A DNA stretch of 64,000 bases from Escallonia rubra (GCA_033065855.1 JAVXUO010002965.1:43501-107500), one strand, 5' to 3'. Positions 23,229-34,165 are shown, numbered from the stretch's first letter. Notes: generated by a model not told the origin, from the letters alone. A program made the numbers and translations.

Positions 23229-23284
23229 AAGAAGGGTGGGGGAGAGCCTCTGGCCGGAGTGAGAGGCTCTCCCCCACCCTTCTT
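23229..23284. repeat. Perfect 23-bp inverted repeat (hairpin)
   Basis: Arms 23229-23251 and 23262-23284 are exact reverse complements (AAGAAGGGTGGGGGAGAGCC plus TCT) with a 10-nt spacer GGCCGGAGTG. The arm is G-rich on one strand. It follows an ACCCTAACCC-type leader-like sequence. Confidence 0.95.
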
Positions 23285-23289
23285 CCCTG

Positions 23290-25560
23290 CTTTCTTAGTT
23301 TTTTCCTTTCTTTCACCCAAACAGCACCTTTCATCGCCGCCTCATAGTCCGAGGACCACCATCTCCAAGCCTCAATCTACAAAACACAGAGTCACCAGCG
23401 AGACCACCAACACGGTGGACATAACCCTCCCCAACTCGCCCGAGCCCCACCTCTCCTTGACAGAATCATGTCCGTCCACATATACAGACAGCCTGACCCA
23501 TTTCCATCCGATTCCCCGAATCCACATATACAGACAGCAAGTCTGATTGGTCCGATGAGACATCGACGAGGGATCTGGCAAAGATGAAGAAACTGGCAAG
23601 TGTCATTTTGGTAGATGGCCGCATGGAGGGTGAGAAAACAGAGGAGGTGGCGGATCGCAGGCACCAGCAACTGTGAGGGGGTGTAGAGTAGATCTTCACC
23701 ACTACGGAACCAGACCTCAAACCACCTAAATATTGAATTCTGATGGTGGTGGCGGCGTGTAGATGGTATGTCTTATCATCGTTATACCTTTATCTAGTTA
23801 CCATAATTTGTTGGCAGCTAATTTAGCAGTCCAACAAGCTTGAACGAGCTGCATGCAAAGGAGCCGAGTTCGAGCTGTACCCTGAAGGCGTAAAGCCATC
23901 GTGCGAGTGCACACAGACACAGAGAAAAGAGAGAGAAGAATATCTTTGGCATGACCAATTCTGTGGAAAATGGCCTCTTCGGCTTACTGTTTCTTGCAGG
24001 TTAGAGAGTGGATGCCAATAGTAGATAATCTAATGGCTATTTGACAATCCACGGCAAACTATGGCTTGTTCGGGGTTAACAGAATACAAGCACCCACGTA
24101 ATCACACTATGCTTCACCGACCAGTTATACGCATCTACATTGAATCTTAGTTGCACAAAGCGGGGGCGGGGACGGGAGCGGGAGCGGGAACGGGGGCGGG
24201 GGAGCGTAAGAACCTGGAAGAATTTAAGGTTGGGAGCGGCTTGAATAAATAAATGCGTTACAGTCAAAGAGTATTACCATTTCTTGAATATAGTTTGAGA
24301 GAGAGAGAGAGAGAGGGAGGGAGGGAGGGAGGGCAACAGCAAACAAGGACTTGAAGGAAGAGAGAAACAAGGAATTGAGTTGAAAAGGGCTTGATTTTTA
24401 GGTACTCTCTCACTTGTTCCATGCATATCTGTCCAGCTAACGGGATGGAGTTCCCATATGAGCTTGGGACGAGATCCCATGGAGCTCCTAACTTGGGATC
24501 GCAAAAGCGAGTTTCCAAGAGAGAAGCATCATCATATGAGGAGTTTCCTACAACTAAGCATTGAATAGCAAGTTGTTGCCATTAACCCCTCCAGGTAAGG
24601 ACAATCTTCCATAGATAACTATGAGACAAGCTGGTCCAGAACTAAAAACCTAAAATGAAGCCCGCCATCATTTATAGGTAAGAGATAATCACTTTCAGAT
24701 AGTAATAACAACCAGCCTTGCTGGCTTATTTTTGGCTGGTGAAACCACTACAGGATGCAGGTTATGACAACTCTAACAACAATGAGAAAGGCCATTCTAC
24801 CTCTCAACTACTGATCGCATTCCATCCTGGCACCACAAATAAAATTTCGATATGTATGACCAGTCACTTTAGGGAAGGCTCAGGTAAATTAAACTTTGAT
24901 TTGTAAAATTACGATTATATGCAGAAGAAACACAACCAGACGGCTTAGACTCGAACATTGCTTTGCAAAGCAACTCTTTTCCGCCCCTACACTTTCCTAG
25001 CAACCAACAGAGGAAAATCAAAGAACCCCCTAGACTCATCTCAATCATATCTACCTTCTTCCCAACATTTTCTCACCAGCCAAAGGTAAAAAAATCAGGA
25101 ACACACACTACAAATTTGCACCCAAGATATAAGCAACTACTTCTACTTGCCGTCCCAAACTCAATTTCTGAGTACCTAAATAGAAGTTAGATCTGTGCAT
25201 ACCTGTTTCACTACGAGTAGCTCGCCACATTGCTCCTTCAATTCAAAGACAACAAATCATCTTCTATTTTCTTGATCCGAGAGACAAGCTTCATCGGATT
25301 TGCCTGTTATTTCAAAATCCTATGTAACCAAAAACGCAAAAACAACAAATAGAGAGAGAACGATTAAAGAAAGGGTTTTCAAGGAGTGTTCTATGCTGTC
25401 GGAATAAATTTCTTGGAATTCCTTTTCGAGTCAGTGTTGAACTAAATTGAGGTCGTGGTGGGCCTTGAAGAAGAGAATCGAGCGCCTATTCACTGCCAGG
25501 TGACTGGGTTTGAAGACGCTGATGCCCCCATTTCCCACTATATTTGCCTCTTTTATGTCT
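23290..25560. other. Unrecognised sequence with simple repeats
   Basis: It contains an 18-bp direct repeat, TCCACATATACAGACAGC, at 23475-23492 and 23521-23538, a GGGGCGGGAGCGG-type tract at about 24160-24206 and a (GA)n/(GGGA)n tract at about 24297-24334. Several overlapping short frames here are products of these repeats. No conserved exon is identified. Confidence 0.35.
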
Positions 25561-25564
25561 GAAG

Positions 25565-25573
25565 AGTACCTTT
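25565..25573. repeat. MULE target site duplication, left
   Basis: AGTACCTTT here recurs at 28123-28131, immediately outside the paired terminal repeats. A 9-bp duplication is characteristic of Mutator-like elements. Confidence 0.8.
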
Positions 25574-25857
25574 TTTACGTAAGGGTAAATATCAAAACTC
25601 AGAACTGCACCCTAAGTATGTACGGCTTTAGTACCCGGTATCCAACTTTAAAATAACGTACCAAATCAGTATATCGATTGACGGAAGACGGATGCCGTTA
25701 AAAAATCAGAGGAACAAGACCGCCATTATGAAAAAATTTATATCTTAAAAACACGTTACTCTATAACAGCCATTCGATTTTTTGTCTTCCTTAATTTAAT
25801 AAAAAACATAAAAATTCTCTCTCTCCCCCACCCCTTCTTTTGTGACCAATTTATACT

Positions 25858-27465
25858 TGTTACCCATCATCCCCATTACCACCATCACCCACCACCACCA
25901 CCATTGTTGCCTAACACTGCCGCCAACCCCACGTGTCACCACCGTCGTCACGAACCCAATACATGTTACCCATCAACCCCGTTACCACCATCACCCACCA
26001 AAACCACCAGACCACCACCACTGCTGTCGCCTAACACCGTTGCCGACCACCGCGTGTCACCACCGCCGTCACAAAACCAGCACCCAGGGGTGGAACCATG
26101 ATTTTTTTTCAAGATGTGCAAAAATTATATCGAATTCACCAAAAAAATTTGTTAATAAAATAATAGCCAAAATTTTTTGTTAGTAAAATAATACTATCTT
26201 GATTAGACTGCGAGGATTCTGCCAATTTTCCTTTCTTTCTAAAAAAAATTTTCATTCTGGGAAAAAAAAAACACACACACGCACATTGGAAAAAAATCTC
26301 AAAATCTCAGTTCTCAACACAAATTCACGTAATTAAATAACTGTAGATTTCAAGCTCAATATCAAACTCCCAATTTTAAAACTAAATCACATTTCAAGAT
26401 CAACCTCCGCTCCCGAGCTCAAGCTCCACTTCCCAATCTCAACACAACATCAAATTCCAACAAAAAGTACACTTTCAACTTCCCAATTTTAAAATTAAAT
26501 AGCCAAACAAACTCAAGCTCAACGTCACATTCCAGCACAATTATAAACTATCTATGCACTAATTTATGAATTAGAAAAGCAATTAATCAATTAAGAATTA
26601 GTAAAGCAAATTAACCAAATAATTAAGGTGTTCCAACTTCCACCAAATCACCAATAATTTCTGCAATATATATAATCAAGGCATAATTCATTATTTGGTT
26701 TAGCATTTTCATTAGGGAACATAAATATATATAATCAATGCATAATTTATGCTTACCAATTAAGAATTAACAAGCAAATTAAACAAACATATTTTTTAAA
26801 TTTCTATATAATCAATTACTGAAATTAAACGATAATTTCAAGAAATTAAACTACAATTTCAAGAAATTAAACTACAATTTCAAGATAAAGAAGTAGCTTA
26901 CCTCAAGATGGGAAGTAACAGCAGTTAGTAGAGAGAGCAGAGAATGAGAGAAGCTTGCCGGTGACCGGTCGCCGTCGCTCGTCGGTCAGTCACGGCGTCG
27001 CCTGCAGGCTGCAGTTGCACAGTCGTCGGCAACTTGGCCGTCGCGGCGTCGCCCGTCACTGTCCGTCGCACAGCGGCACAGGCACAGCTCGAGAAACGAT
27101 CTGGCGTTCAGATTTGGTCACAGCTCATGCTCGGGCGCTCGGGAAGTGGCCGTCGCCGTCGTCACGGACTCACGGTCGGAGTGTAGTCACCGGTCGGCGG
27201 TCACGAAGAGAGATAGACAGAGGTGAGAGACTGAGAGGCAAAGCGGACGGGGTCTTGGGGAACGGGGTCATGGGAGACGGGGTGCAATTTCCCACGTAGG
27301 TCCGCCCCTGCCAGCACCACCGTCACAAACCCAATACATGTTACCCATCATCCCAATTACCACCATCACCCACCAAAACCACCAGACCATCCACCCACCA
27401 CCACCACCACCACTGTCATCGCCTAACACCGTTGCCAACCACCGCGTGTCACCACCGCCATGCCA
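25858..27465. repeat. Three direct repeats in the MULE interior, split by hAT
   Basis: Units at about 25858-25945, 25946-26084 and 27311-27465 share TTACCCATCA, ACCACCATCACCCACCA, TCGCCTAACACCGTTGCC and CGTGTCACCACCG. The hAT element lies exactly between units 2 and 3. Confidence 0.8.
26085..27310. mobile_element. Non-autonomous hAT element nested in the MULE
   Basis: Ends are CAGGGGTGGAACCATGA on the left and, in reverse complement, CAGGGGCGGACCTACGTG on the right, typical hAT-type terminal repeats. It is flanked by a perfect 8-bp duplication CCAGCACC at 26077-26084 and 27311-27318, the size expected for hAT. The 1226-bp interior is AT-rich to about 26890 and GC-rich from 26940, without a transposase. 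Confidence 0.9.
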
Positions 27466-27843
27466 ATCGGCGCCCTTACTACCACGGTAGACGGTATCCC
27501 TGTCGCCTCGCTGCCTCACCGTTGATAATCGCTAACAGCGACAATCATCAGTGCTTGTCACCGCCACGATCTCCTCCGACGTGGCGCCGTCAAACTACGA
27601 TCTGCAGCAATGGTGCCAGTTCTCGATGTCGCGCCAGTCGAGACTCCAGCGTTACACCCACTCTACCTGAAAACAGTGGCACACCCTAATCTACCTCACC
27701 GTGGTGATTTGTCGGTCGATCTTTTGTTCTTCCTTTCTGACGTTGTCTCGCCGCTGATCTTCCTCCCTCCCGTCCGTCTGCGCCAATGTGTGTGGGTTGT
27801 GTGCGTGCGTGACTATTTGTGTGTGTGGGGTGTGTGTTTTGAA

Positions 27844-27845
<2 letters not shown>

Positions 27846-27886
<41 letters not shown>
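27846..27886. repeat. (GT)n(GA)n microsatellite
   Basis: Adjacent GT and GA dinucleotide runs lie near the right inverted repeat of the MULE. Confidence 0.95.
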
Positions 27887-28133
27887 TAATTATGTCAAAA
27901 GGATGGCCCACATGGCCACAAGGACAGGGTTTATAGCATTTTTTCATAATGACGGTCTTGCCCTTCTGACTTTCTAACGGTATTCGTCTTCCGTCAGCCA
28001 AGGTACTGATTTGGTACGTTATTTTAAAATTGGGTACTTCTTTGGCGCACCTTCAAACTTGAGTATTAAAGTTGTATATAATATAAACTTGAGGGTACAG
28101 TCTTAGAATTTGCCCTTTATATAGTACCTTTTA

Positions 28134-28634
28134 TATAATAATAATGACAAGTCAACGTGTAAAATCAAGCATCATGTATTAGTACATTCGGTAAAATAAA
28201 AGTTAAGTTCTAAAAACTAAATATGTTTTTATAAGTAGTTATTTACTATTTAAACTTTTATTTTGTGTCATATTTTTAAATAAAAATATAAAAATAGTAA
28301 GTGTCAATATTTTACTTAGGTTGTTATCGTGTGTAAAAATGAAGTTAGTAATATGATACTCAATATTCTTATAAAAGCAAGTTTGGCCTCATATGCAAAA
28401 ATGAAGTTGTTAAATTGAAACTTGTTATATAATCAAGCATTTTATATAAGTGTCTTAAAATGTGAAAATCAAACATGTCCTTAAAGTAGTTATTTAATAT
28501 CTAATGTTTCTATTTTGTGTCATATTCTAAGAATTTTCTCATAGTGCTACTTGTCACCATTTTAGATAGGTAGTTGTGTAACATAAAAAAGAGGCGTTAT
28601 ATCAAAATGAGTGTTGTTATTACATGTAGTATAG
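28134..28634 (-). mobile_element. Helitron-like element, copy B
   Basis: On the minus strand it starts TCTATACTACATGTAATAAC near 28634 and matches copy A (19396 on): TGTTACA(C/T)AAC, ATCTAAA, ACTATGA, TTAAATAACTA and ACATGTTT. The MULE inserted just beyond its lower end (duplication 28123-28131). The 3' end is not defined. Confidence 0.55.
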
Positions 28635-29027
28635 ATGATGATGGGTCTTTGGCCTTTGAATCTTTATAAGCTAGTCACTACCTTGGGAATATTTGTTTCA
28701 TTCTCTATTGACATCTTTGATGCCAAGGAAAGTGGGTTTGTACCTACGTGGAGGTGCCACAAAGGCTACAGTCCGAGTCAGCTTCCAAGTATGTTGATGT
28801 AGGACACAGCAAGGGTGGAACAAGGGCAGAGACCAAGGGCTTCCCAGACAGAGCCTGAGGGTGGCAGTACTGCGAGGGCGATGGCGCATGATGAATATAC
28901 GACGACAGTCCGATGCTTAGGTCCAAAGTCAGGATCCTGTATGTTTCTCTTTCTAGGATTCTAGAGTGAGAAAGTGAAACTATGAGAGAGTGAAGAAGAA
29001 GTCTTCCAAATGAATTCTCAAGACCTC

Positions 29028-29043
29028 TATTTATAGAGATTGA
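29028..29043 (-). promoter_or_regulatory. TATA box of LTR-like promoter
   Basis: On the minus strand the sequence CTCTATAAATAGAG is followed about 30 nt later by an AGTTTCACTTTCTCACTC-type leader. It is a canonical plant TATA motif at a plausible distance. The promoter role is inferred. Confidence 0.55.
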
Positions 29044-29419
29044 GATAATGATGTCATTAACCGACACGTGGCGCTCCCCGGGAGTGACACGTCACCAGGG
29101 GGTCCATGGGTGCCGGTGCTCCATGGACTGTCAGATCGCATATTTATCCGGCCTGCCCCGCACAGCGTCGCTCCATCTGTCAGGAAAGACTGGCTCCCAC
29201 ACCGTCAGTGTGGCCAAAGAACCCTTTGATCTAGCCTCAAATCCAAGCCCTTGCAGAGTCCCACAGGCCTGGCAGCGGTGGGGAAGACCCGACGCCCAAC
29301 TGCCAGGTGAACTAGGCGCGATGCCCTCCGAAGACCTACTCCCGTCTCGGAGTGACCCGGGGGTCATAGTCCCTAGGGGTGCTGACGTAAGCCCCCAGTG
29401 CCGGAGCACGTAGGCCAGT

Positions 29420-30350
29420 CACGCAGGCACCCTGACGGAGATAGTGTCCCGGAGGAGTCGCCTATTCCGCAGGCCGAGGTAGCATCCCGGAGGAGCCGTC
29501 TACCTGGCAGAAGGGGAGTCTTTGTGCCGGAGCACTTAGAGCTCCCTGGCAAAGATAGTGTCCCGGAGGAGTCGCCTATCCCCGCGGGTGAGTCCTTATG
29601 CCAGAGCACTTGGAGCGAGTCAAGGTAGCATCCCGGAGGAGCCGTCTGCCTGACTGGCCGAGGTAGCATCCCGGAGGAGCCGTCTATCTGGCGGAAAGGG
29701 AGTTGAAGAGCTCCCTGGCAGAGATAATGTCCCGGAGGAGTCGTCTATCCCCGCGGGTGAGTCCTTATGCTGGAGCACTCGGAGCGAGTCAAGGTAGCAT
29801 CCCGGAGGAGCCGTCTACCTGGCGGAAGGGGAGTTGAAGAGCTCCCTGGCGGAGATAGTGTCCCGGAGAAGTCGCCTATCCCCGCGGGTGAGTCCTTGTG
29901 CCAGAGCACTCAGAGCATGTCAAGGTAGCATCCCGGAGGAGCCGTCTACCTGGCAGAAGGGGAGTTGAAGAGCTCCCTGGCAGAGATAGTGTCCCGGAGG
30001 AGTCGCCTATCCCCGCGGGTGAGTTTTTATGTCGGAGCAAGTCAAGGTAGCATCCCGGAGGAGCCGTCTACCCGAGTGGCCGAGGTAGCATCCCGGAGGA
30101 GCCGTCTACCTGGCGAAAGGGGAGTTGAAGAGCTCCCTGGCAGAGATAGTGTCCTGGAGGAGTCGTCTATCCCCGCGGGTGAATCCTTGTGCCGGAGCAC
30201 TCGGAGCATGTCAAGGTAGCATCCCGGAGGAGCCGTCTACCCGAGTGGCCGAGGTAGCATCCCGGAGGAGCCGTCTACCTGGCGGAAAGGGAGTTGAAGA
30301 GCTCCCTGGTAGAGATAGTGTCCCGGAGGAATCGCCTATCCCCGCGAATG
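29420..30350. repeat. Complex tandem repeat, 131-169 bp units
   Basis: Units can be indexed by GCTCCCTGG(C/T) at 29541, 29710, 29841, 29972, 30132 and 30301. Each carries GATAGTGTCCCGGAGGAGTC, CCCCGCGGGTGA, GGTAGCATCCCGGAGGAGCC and GTCTACC. The smaller motif CCCGGAGGAG(T/C)CG recurs within units, so the array is hierarchical. Confidence 0.95.
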
Positions 30351-30642
30351 ATGTACACTCCGGAGAGTGGGTTGAAGCATGTTCCATGACTAAGGCAAGG
30401 TGCGCATGGTGTGATGAATGAGTGTGGTGCCCGGGGGCATGTAACATGATTGTGGCGCATGGGCGCGATAAAGTTCGTAAGGTGCCGGAGGCACGTTTGT
30501 GTCAATGGTGGCGCATGGGTGCGACATAGTGCTTATGGTGCAGGGGGCACGGTAGTGTGACAGAGAGCCTGTGGGCACGGCTGTATCAGCGGCGCGACGC
30601 ACGGGCACGGCGAAGTGTTGAAGTGCGGCGCCCGGACGCCGG

Positions 30643-30932
30643 CGACGGGGGTCGCGGAGTTGTGTCCAGGCGACGGGGTCGCGGAGTTGTGTCGGGGCGA
30701 CGGGGGTCGCGGAGTTGTGTCCGGGCGACGGGGTCGCGGAGTTGTGTCCGGGCGACGGGGTCGCGGAGTTGTGTCCGGGCGACGGGGGTCGCGGAGTTGT
30801 GTCCGGGCGACGGGGGGCGCGGAGTTGTGTCCGGGCGACGGGGGTCGCGGAGTTGTGTCCGGGCGACGGGGGGCGCGGAGTTGTGTCCGGGCGACGGGGG
30901 TCACGGAGTTGTGTCCGGACGACGAGGGTCAC
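30643..30932. repeat. 27-28 bp minisatellite, about 10 units
   Basis: The unit is GACGGGG(G)TCGCGGAGTTG followed by TGTCCGGGC. Ten near-identical units plus a partial one are seen, with single-base length variation in the G run. It is very GC-rich and G-run-rich. Confidence 0.95.
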
Positions 30933-31004
30933 GGAGGATGTAAGGCCTCTTGAAGAGTAGTGAAGGTGCTAAGGATGGAGTCCAAAGGCCAACCCTTGGG
31001 GGAA

Positions 31005-31160
31005 GGCCAAGGCCAACCTCAAGGGGAGGCCGAGGCCGACCCCAAGGGGAAGGCCGAGACCGAGGCCGACCCCAAGGGGGAGGCCAAGGCCGAGGCCAAC
31101 CCCAAGGTGGAGGCCAAGGCTGAGGCCGACCCCAAGAGGGAGGCCAAAGCCAAGCTCTTT
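31005..31160. repeat. About 30-bp minisatellite, roughly 5 units
   Basis: The unit is GAGGCCGAGGCCGACCCCAA followed by GGGG(G/A)A, repeated with substitutions. It adjoins the previous minisatellite and lies inside the LTR-like block. Confidence 0.9.
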
Positions 31161-31421
31161 CGGCAAGCACCAAGGTGCACCGACAGACGACAAGCGATGT
31201 ACGACGGTCGGAGCGTGATGAGCAGTCGCGCAAGGATGAGTTTCTTCGTGATGAGGTCACGTAACGAAAGTGAGAAGTGCACGTGACTTGAGCATGCATG
31301 CTTTGACCGGTTGTGAGCCTTGAATATGACTGTTGCTTGTGCGGACGTGTCATGCAAAATGGGACCACAGTGGGCCTTTGGGTACGACTAGAATAGGTTG
31401 GGAACAATGTTTAATGTAACT

Positions 31422-31635
31422 TTAATTTTGTTCATCCAAGGACATTACAATAAGGAAATCAACAAAGAAGATCAACAGAGAGAGAGATAGAGAGAGAGTA
31501 GCTAGCTTCAGGGGGGAAATTCGTTGTTGTATAGATTGATCAGAGCTTGCGGTGGATTTTGAAGCCAGTCCTCTTGAAATCTTCTTTCTGGCTAAAGTAG
31601 GAATCCAATTGGCCACAGAGTATTGAGTTCTTTTC
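31422..31635 (-). pseudogene. RNase H-like (RVT_3) pseudogene, C-terminal half
   Basis: On the minus strand the frame KRTQYSVANWIPTLARKK continues directly from the segment at 44359-44560 once the Gypsy insertion is left out, using the TTTTC target copy. The R-(T)-x-N-x-VA-W-A pattern is the C-terminal motif of RVT_3-type RNase H domains (PF13456). The tail at 31422-31470 (TTATTGTAATGTCC...GAACAAAATTAAAG) looks like a plant LINE 3' end. It is split by a 12.7-kb insertion and is not functional. Confidence 0.75.
31631..31635. repeat. Gypsy target site duplication, left (TTTTC)
   Basis: TTTTC lies just before the TGTAACATTC end at 31636. The matching copy is 44359-44363, just after the ATATTACA end. 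Confidence 0.85.
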
Positions 31636-32758
31636 TGTAACATTCTGGAAATCCGGAGCTTCATCGTCCCGAACTCCTGGAGCGTTAACCTATCAAATCA
31701 CATCAACCCTGTTTACTGACACATACTTCAGAGCATCTAACTAGACATTAACTCAAATTCTTCAATTACAAGATTACAAAAAGAACTGCATACACTTAAA
31801 CTATTAAAACTTAAGTTCTTTACAAACTCAAGTTCTTTATAAAATGAGTTAACAATACCGACCCTAGCAAGTGTCTTATTACACAATAGTGGTGGGATCT
31901 TCGAAATCTCACACAGACTCTAAAACCATTCCCGAGCAGTCTACATTAGATCATTACCTGCAGAAGGAAATAAAACAAAAGGGTGAGTATTGAGAGCTCA
32001 GTAAGGTCGTTCAAGGAACAACCGAAAGAATTACAAAACGATTCAAAAGTCTATTTGATGATAATGTTTCAAAACATTTCAACAATCATAAAACAATTTG
32101 ATAATTTCCAAAACGATCATAATCAATAATAAGCATATACCAAAAACGACTATAAACAATCATAAACTATCACGACCTGAACCCACGGGTGAGCCCATGA
32201 GTCAGGGCCATGACCGGCCGCAGACCCACTAAGCCTTCACTAAGGCTCTGTCAGGCCTACTACAACATGTACTGAAAAATTTATAACCAGTACTAAGTCT
32301 AAACCATTTACAGTGTTACCAAGATCGTACTTATGGATTATCGCAATCTACGTCTCCAATACATCCACATTATTCAACACATAAAAATACTTAAAAATCT
32401 AAGGAGATCTATGCTCCAACCAATTCTCAAAAAAATAAAAACAGTACTTCAATGTTATCCAAAGGTTAACAATTGCTCTAAGAGCGCTTAAATCCCTAAC
32501 GACCATTTCCTGTGATTCCGTCCTCGTTACCCTTATGGATGTCGGGTTCATCTAAGTAGTCACCTGAAAACATTTATAAAGAGTGAGCTAGGGTCCCAGT
32601 AAGCACGCAAACCATATTCCTAAATTAGGTTTGAGGATTTCAAAAAAATGACATGGGTTTTCTTTTTCAACTCAGAAATCAATATTGCTACCACCAAAAA
32701 TGTTCTTCATTATGTATATAAATATATAAACACTTGCACAAACGATTCTCTAACCGAA

Positions 32759-32838
<80 letters not shown>

Positions 32839-33920
32839 TAAGGCTCTAAGTTATCACATCGCTTATGATTCACAATCTATTATTTACCAAAATTCTATAG
32901 TCTTATCTTTCGATCATCTATTTCCGTTAATTGTTTAAAATCTTTCAGTTCTAAAGGCAAGTAACACGGGGTCTACTATTGTGTGCTTAACCAAAATCTC
33001 AATCTTATACTAAATTATCAAATAGATTGTCAAAATCTAATCCACGTTCTCGAAGTTTACTCTCAATCACAGATTATCCAGAGGATTAGGAATCTACCTA
33101 ATCTCATGTTAGGGTAAGTGAAGCCATGCAGATCCTAATATTAGGTCAAAACACACACGTGCATAACATATTGTCAATTTCAAAATCATTTGAGAATAGA
33201 ACACAATAAAATTCTAATATTCAGATTAGATACGAATAATAATCATAATACGTTACCATTTTGGAACACATTTAACAAACACAAATAAAAAAGGAACAGT
33301 GATGATTAGATAATAAAACATCTAACGTTAATCACAACAACCATTATCTCCATCAAACATTTGGGGTACAAATAATAACAATAATCACAACTGAGCGACC
33401 AAAATGCATAAATCTTTAACAAAATCATACATATTGGCTCTCGAGATTTACAATACAATTTTATGACATTCTAGAAAATGACGAGTACAGAAACAATAGT
33501 ATATGAATGACGAAGCAAAGTCAACCCAATGACTCGAAGTAATTACCATTAGTAGAGGTTATTGATCCTTGATAGGATTCATAGCCTTCACATGGCCAGT
33601 GGGTCAGATGCTATCCTACCAAGTCCAAATAGATTCGAAAGAAGCAGATAAATATCATGCAAAAGGAATAAGACAACTCAATAAGTATAACATCTTCTTC
33701 AACGTCTCAGAGCAAGTTGGCATTCAATTAAGTCGCAATTGAATTCAATATACAAAGGGATGAACAAGATGATAAGGTAGGATTTCATACTTCTTACCGT
33801 ACTCCTAAACTAAACTTTCAGACTTAGCACCAATCACTTCCCAAAAGCACCATTCCCACTCATAAATCAAATCACGATCTTAACTACTACTCATAACTTA
33901 CGAGCTTTCAAACACTACTA
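31636..33920 (-). mobile_element. 3' LTR side of the Gypsy element, chimeric
   Basis: The outer ~525 bp (31636-32160) match the inner end of the 5' LTR (40969-41500) block by block, for example GAACTCCTGGAGCGTTAACC, AAGATTACAAAAAGAA and TTTGATAATTTCCAAAACGA. From about 32165 upward the two sides no longer match. The lower side instead shows CCACGGGTGAGCCCATGAG and GAGTGAGCTAGGGTCCCAGT, which look like the R/U5 of a different LTR subfamily. The upper limit near the protease remnant is approximate. A (TA)n tract interrupts it at 32760-32834. Confidence 0.65.
32758..32835. repeat. (TA)n microsatellite, about 38 units
   Basis: This is a pure TA run within the 3' LTR side of the Gypsy element. 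Confidence 0.97.
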
Positions 33921-33924
33921 GGGT

Positions 33925-34019
33925 TTTCCCTAACAATCCACGGATGGGAGATTAGAGGATAACCAATCCCAGCCCAGTATGATATCAAAGTCTTGAATAG
34001 CAAATAGGATGAGATCCAC
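33925..34019 (-). pseudogene. Gypsy protease fragment, C-terminal side of the CACTA insertion
   Basis: The minus-strand frame reads DLILFAIQDFDIILGWDWLS and ends NLPSVDC, the D-IL-G-DWL signature after the flap of Gypsy aspartic proteases. It continues, without loss of a base other than the CAC duplication, the frame ending NREIHV at 39144-39146 beyond the CACTA. After VDC a stop and LTR-like sequence follow directly, with no RT. Confidence 0.8.
34017..34019. repeat. CACTA target duplication, left (CAC)
   Basis: The 3-bp CAC here matches 39144-39146 on the other side of the element. A 3-bp duplication is standard for CACTA transposons. Confidence 0.75.
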
Positions 34020-34034
34020 CACTAAAAGCCTAAA

Positions 34035-34165
34035 ATCCATCGCTAAAACTTTTAGCGACGGATTCACCGTCGCTAAAAGTCCCTCGTATAAAAGCCCGTC
34101 ACTAATAGTTTAGCGACGGAATTTTTAAATCCATCGCTAAATATGTAAGTTTTTGCGACGGATTT
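34035..34165. repeat. CACTA subterminal repeats, left
   Basis: Inverted pairs of TTTTAGCGACGGA and TCCGTCGCTAAAA-like motifs (some with CCATCGC). The series continues past the nested MULE at 35549-35720. Confidence 0.9.

Larger units (their letters stand above)
25574..28122. mobile_element. Non-autonomous Mutator-like element (MULE)
   Basis: The two ends are inverted repeats of roughly 170 bp. The left has TAAAATAACGTACCAAATCA, GACGGAAGACG(G/A)AT and CCGTTA; the right carries the same blocks in reverse complement, and both outer ends read AAGGG(T/C)AAAT. It is flanked by the 9-bp duplication AGTACCTTT. The 2549-bp interior encodes no transposase. It holds CAC-rich tandem repeats and a nested hAT element. 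GC-rich coding-like sequence at 27430-27800 might be captured host DNA, but I cannot name a source. Confidence 0.85.
28792..31406 (-). mobile_element. LTR-like GC-rich block, minus strand (ends tentative)
   Basis: A minus-strand TATA box (CTATAAATAGAGG, 29028-29043) is followed by a leader-like, CT-rich stretch and preceded by about 2.3 kb of tandem-repeat-rich sequence, the U3-R-U5 layout of a large plant LTR. Candidate termini TGTTGATG (28792) and GGGAACA (ending 31406) form the usual TG/CA ends, but the 5 bp outside them do not match, and I found no primer binding site or second copy. It may be a truncated or solo LTR. Long open frames on both strands here are artefacts of the repeats. Confidence 0.45.

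Noticed and set aside
25842..26183. Histidine/proline-rich open frame that might look like a metal-binding protein.
   Set aside because: It is the translation of the CAC-rich repeat inside the MULE and runs into the hAT terminal repeat.
29048..30421. Open frames of 75-120 codons in the GC-rich 131-169 bp array.
   Set aside because: Same cause: repeat units without internal stops, inside an LTR-like block.
29420..30932. CRISPR-like repeat-spacer array.
   Set aside because: Spacers are themselves repeats, units vary in length, and the context is a plant retroelement.
28792..31406. Complete solo LTR with defined ends.
   Set aside because: The 5 bp outside the candidate TG/CA ends (AAGTA and ATGTT) do not match, so only an LTR-like block is claimed.
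30390..31407. Long open frames on both strands (up to 180 codons, Arg/Pro- or Gly/Arg-rich).
   Set aside because: They are periodic products of the 27-28 bp and 30-bp minisatellites, open in several frames at once, with no domain.
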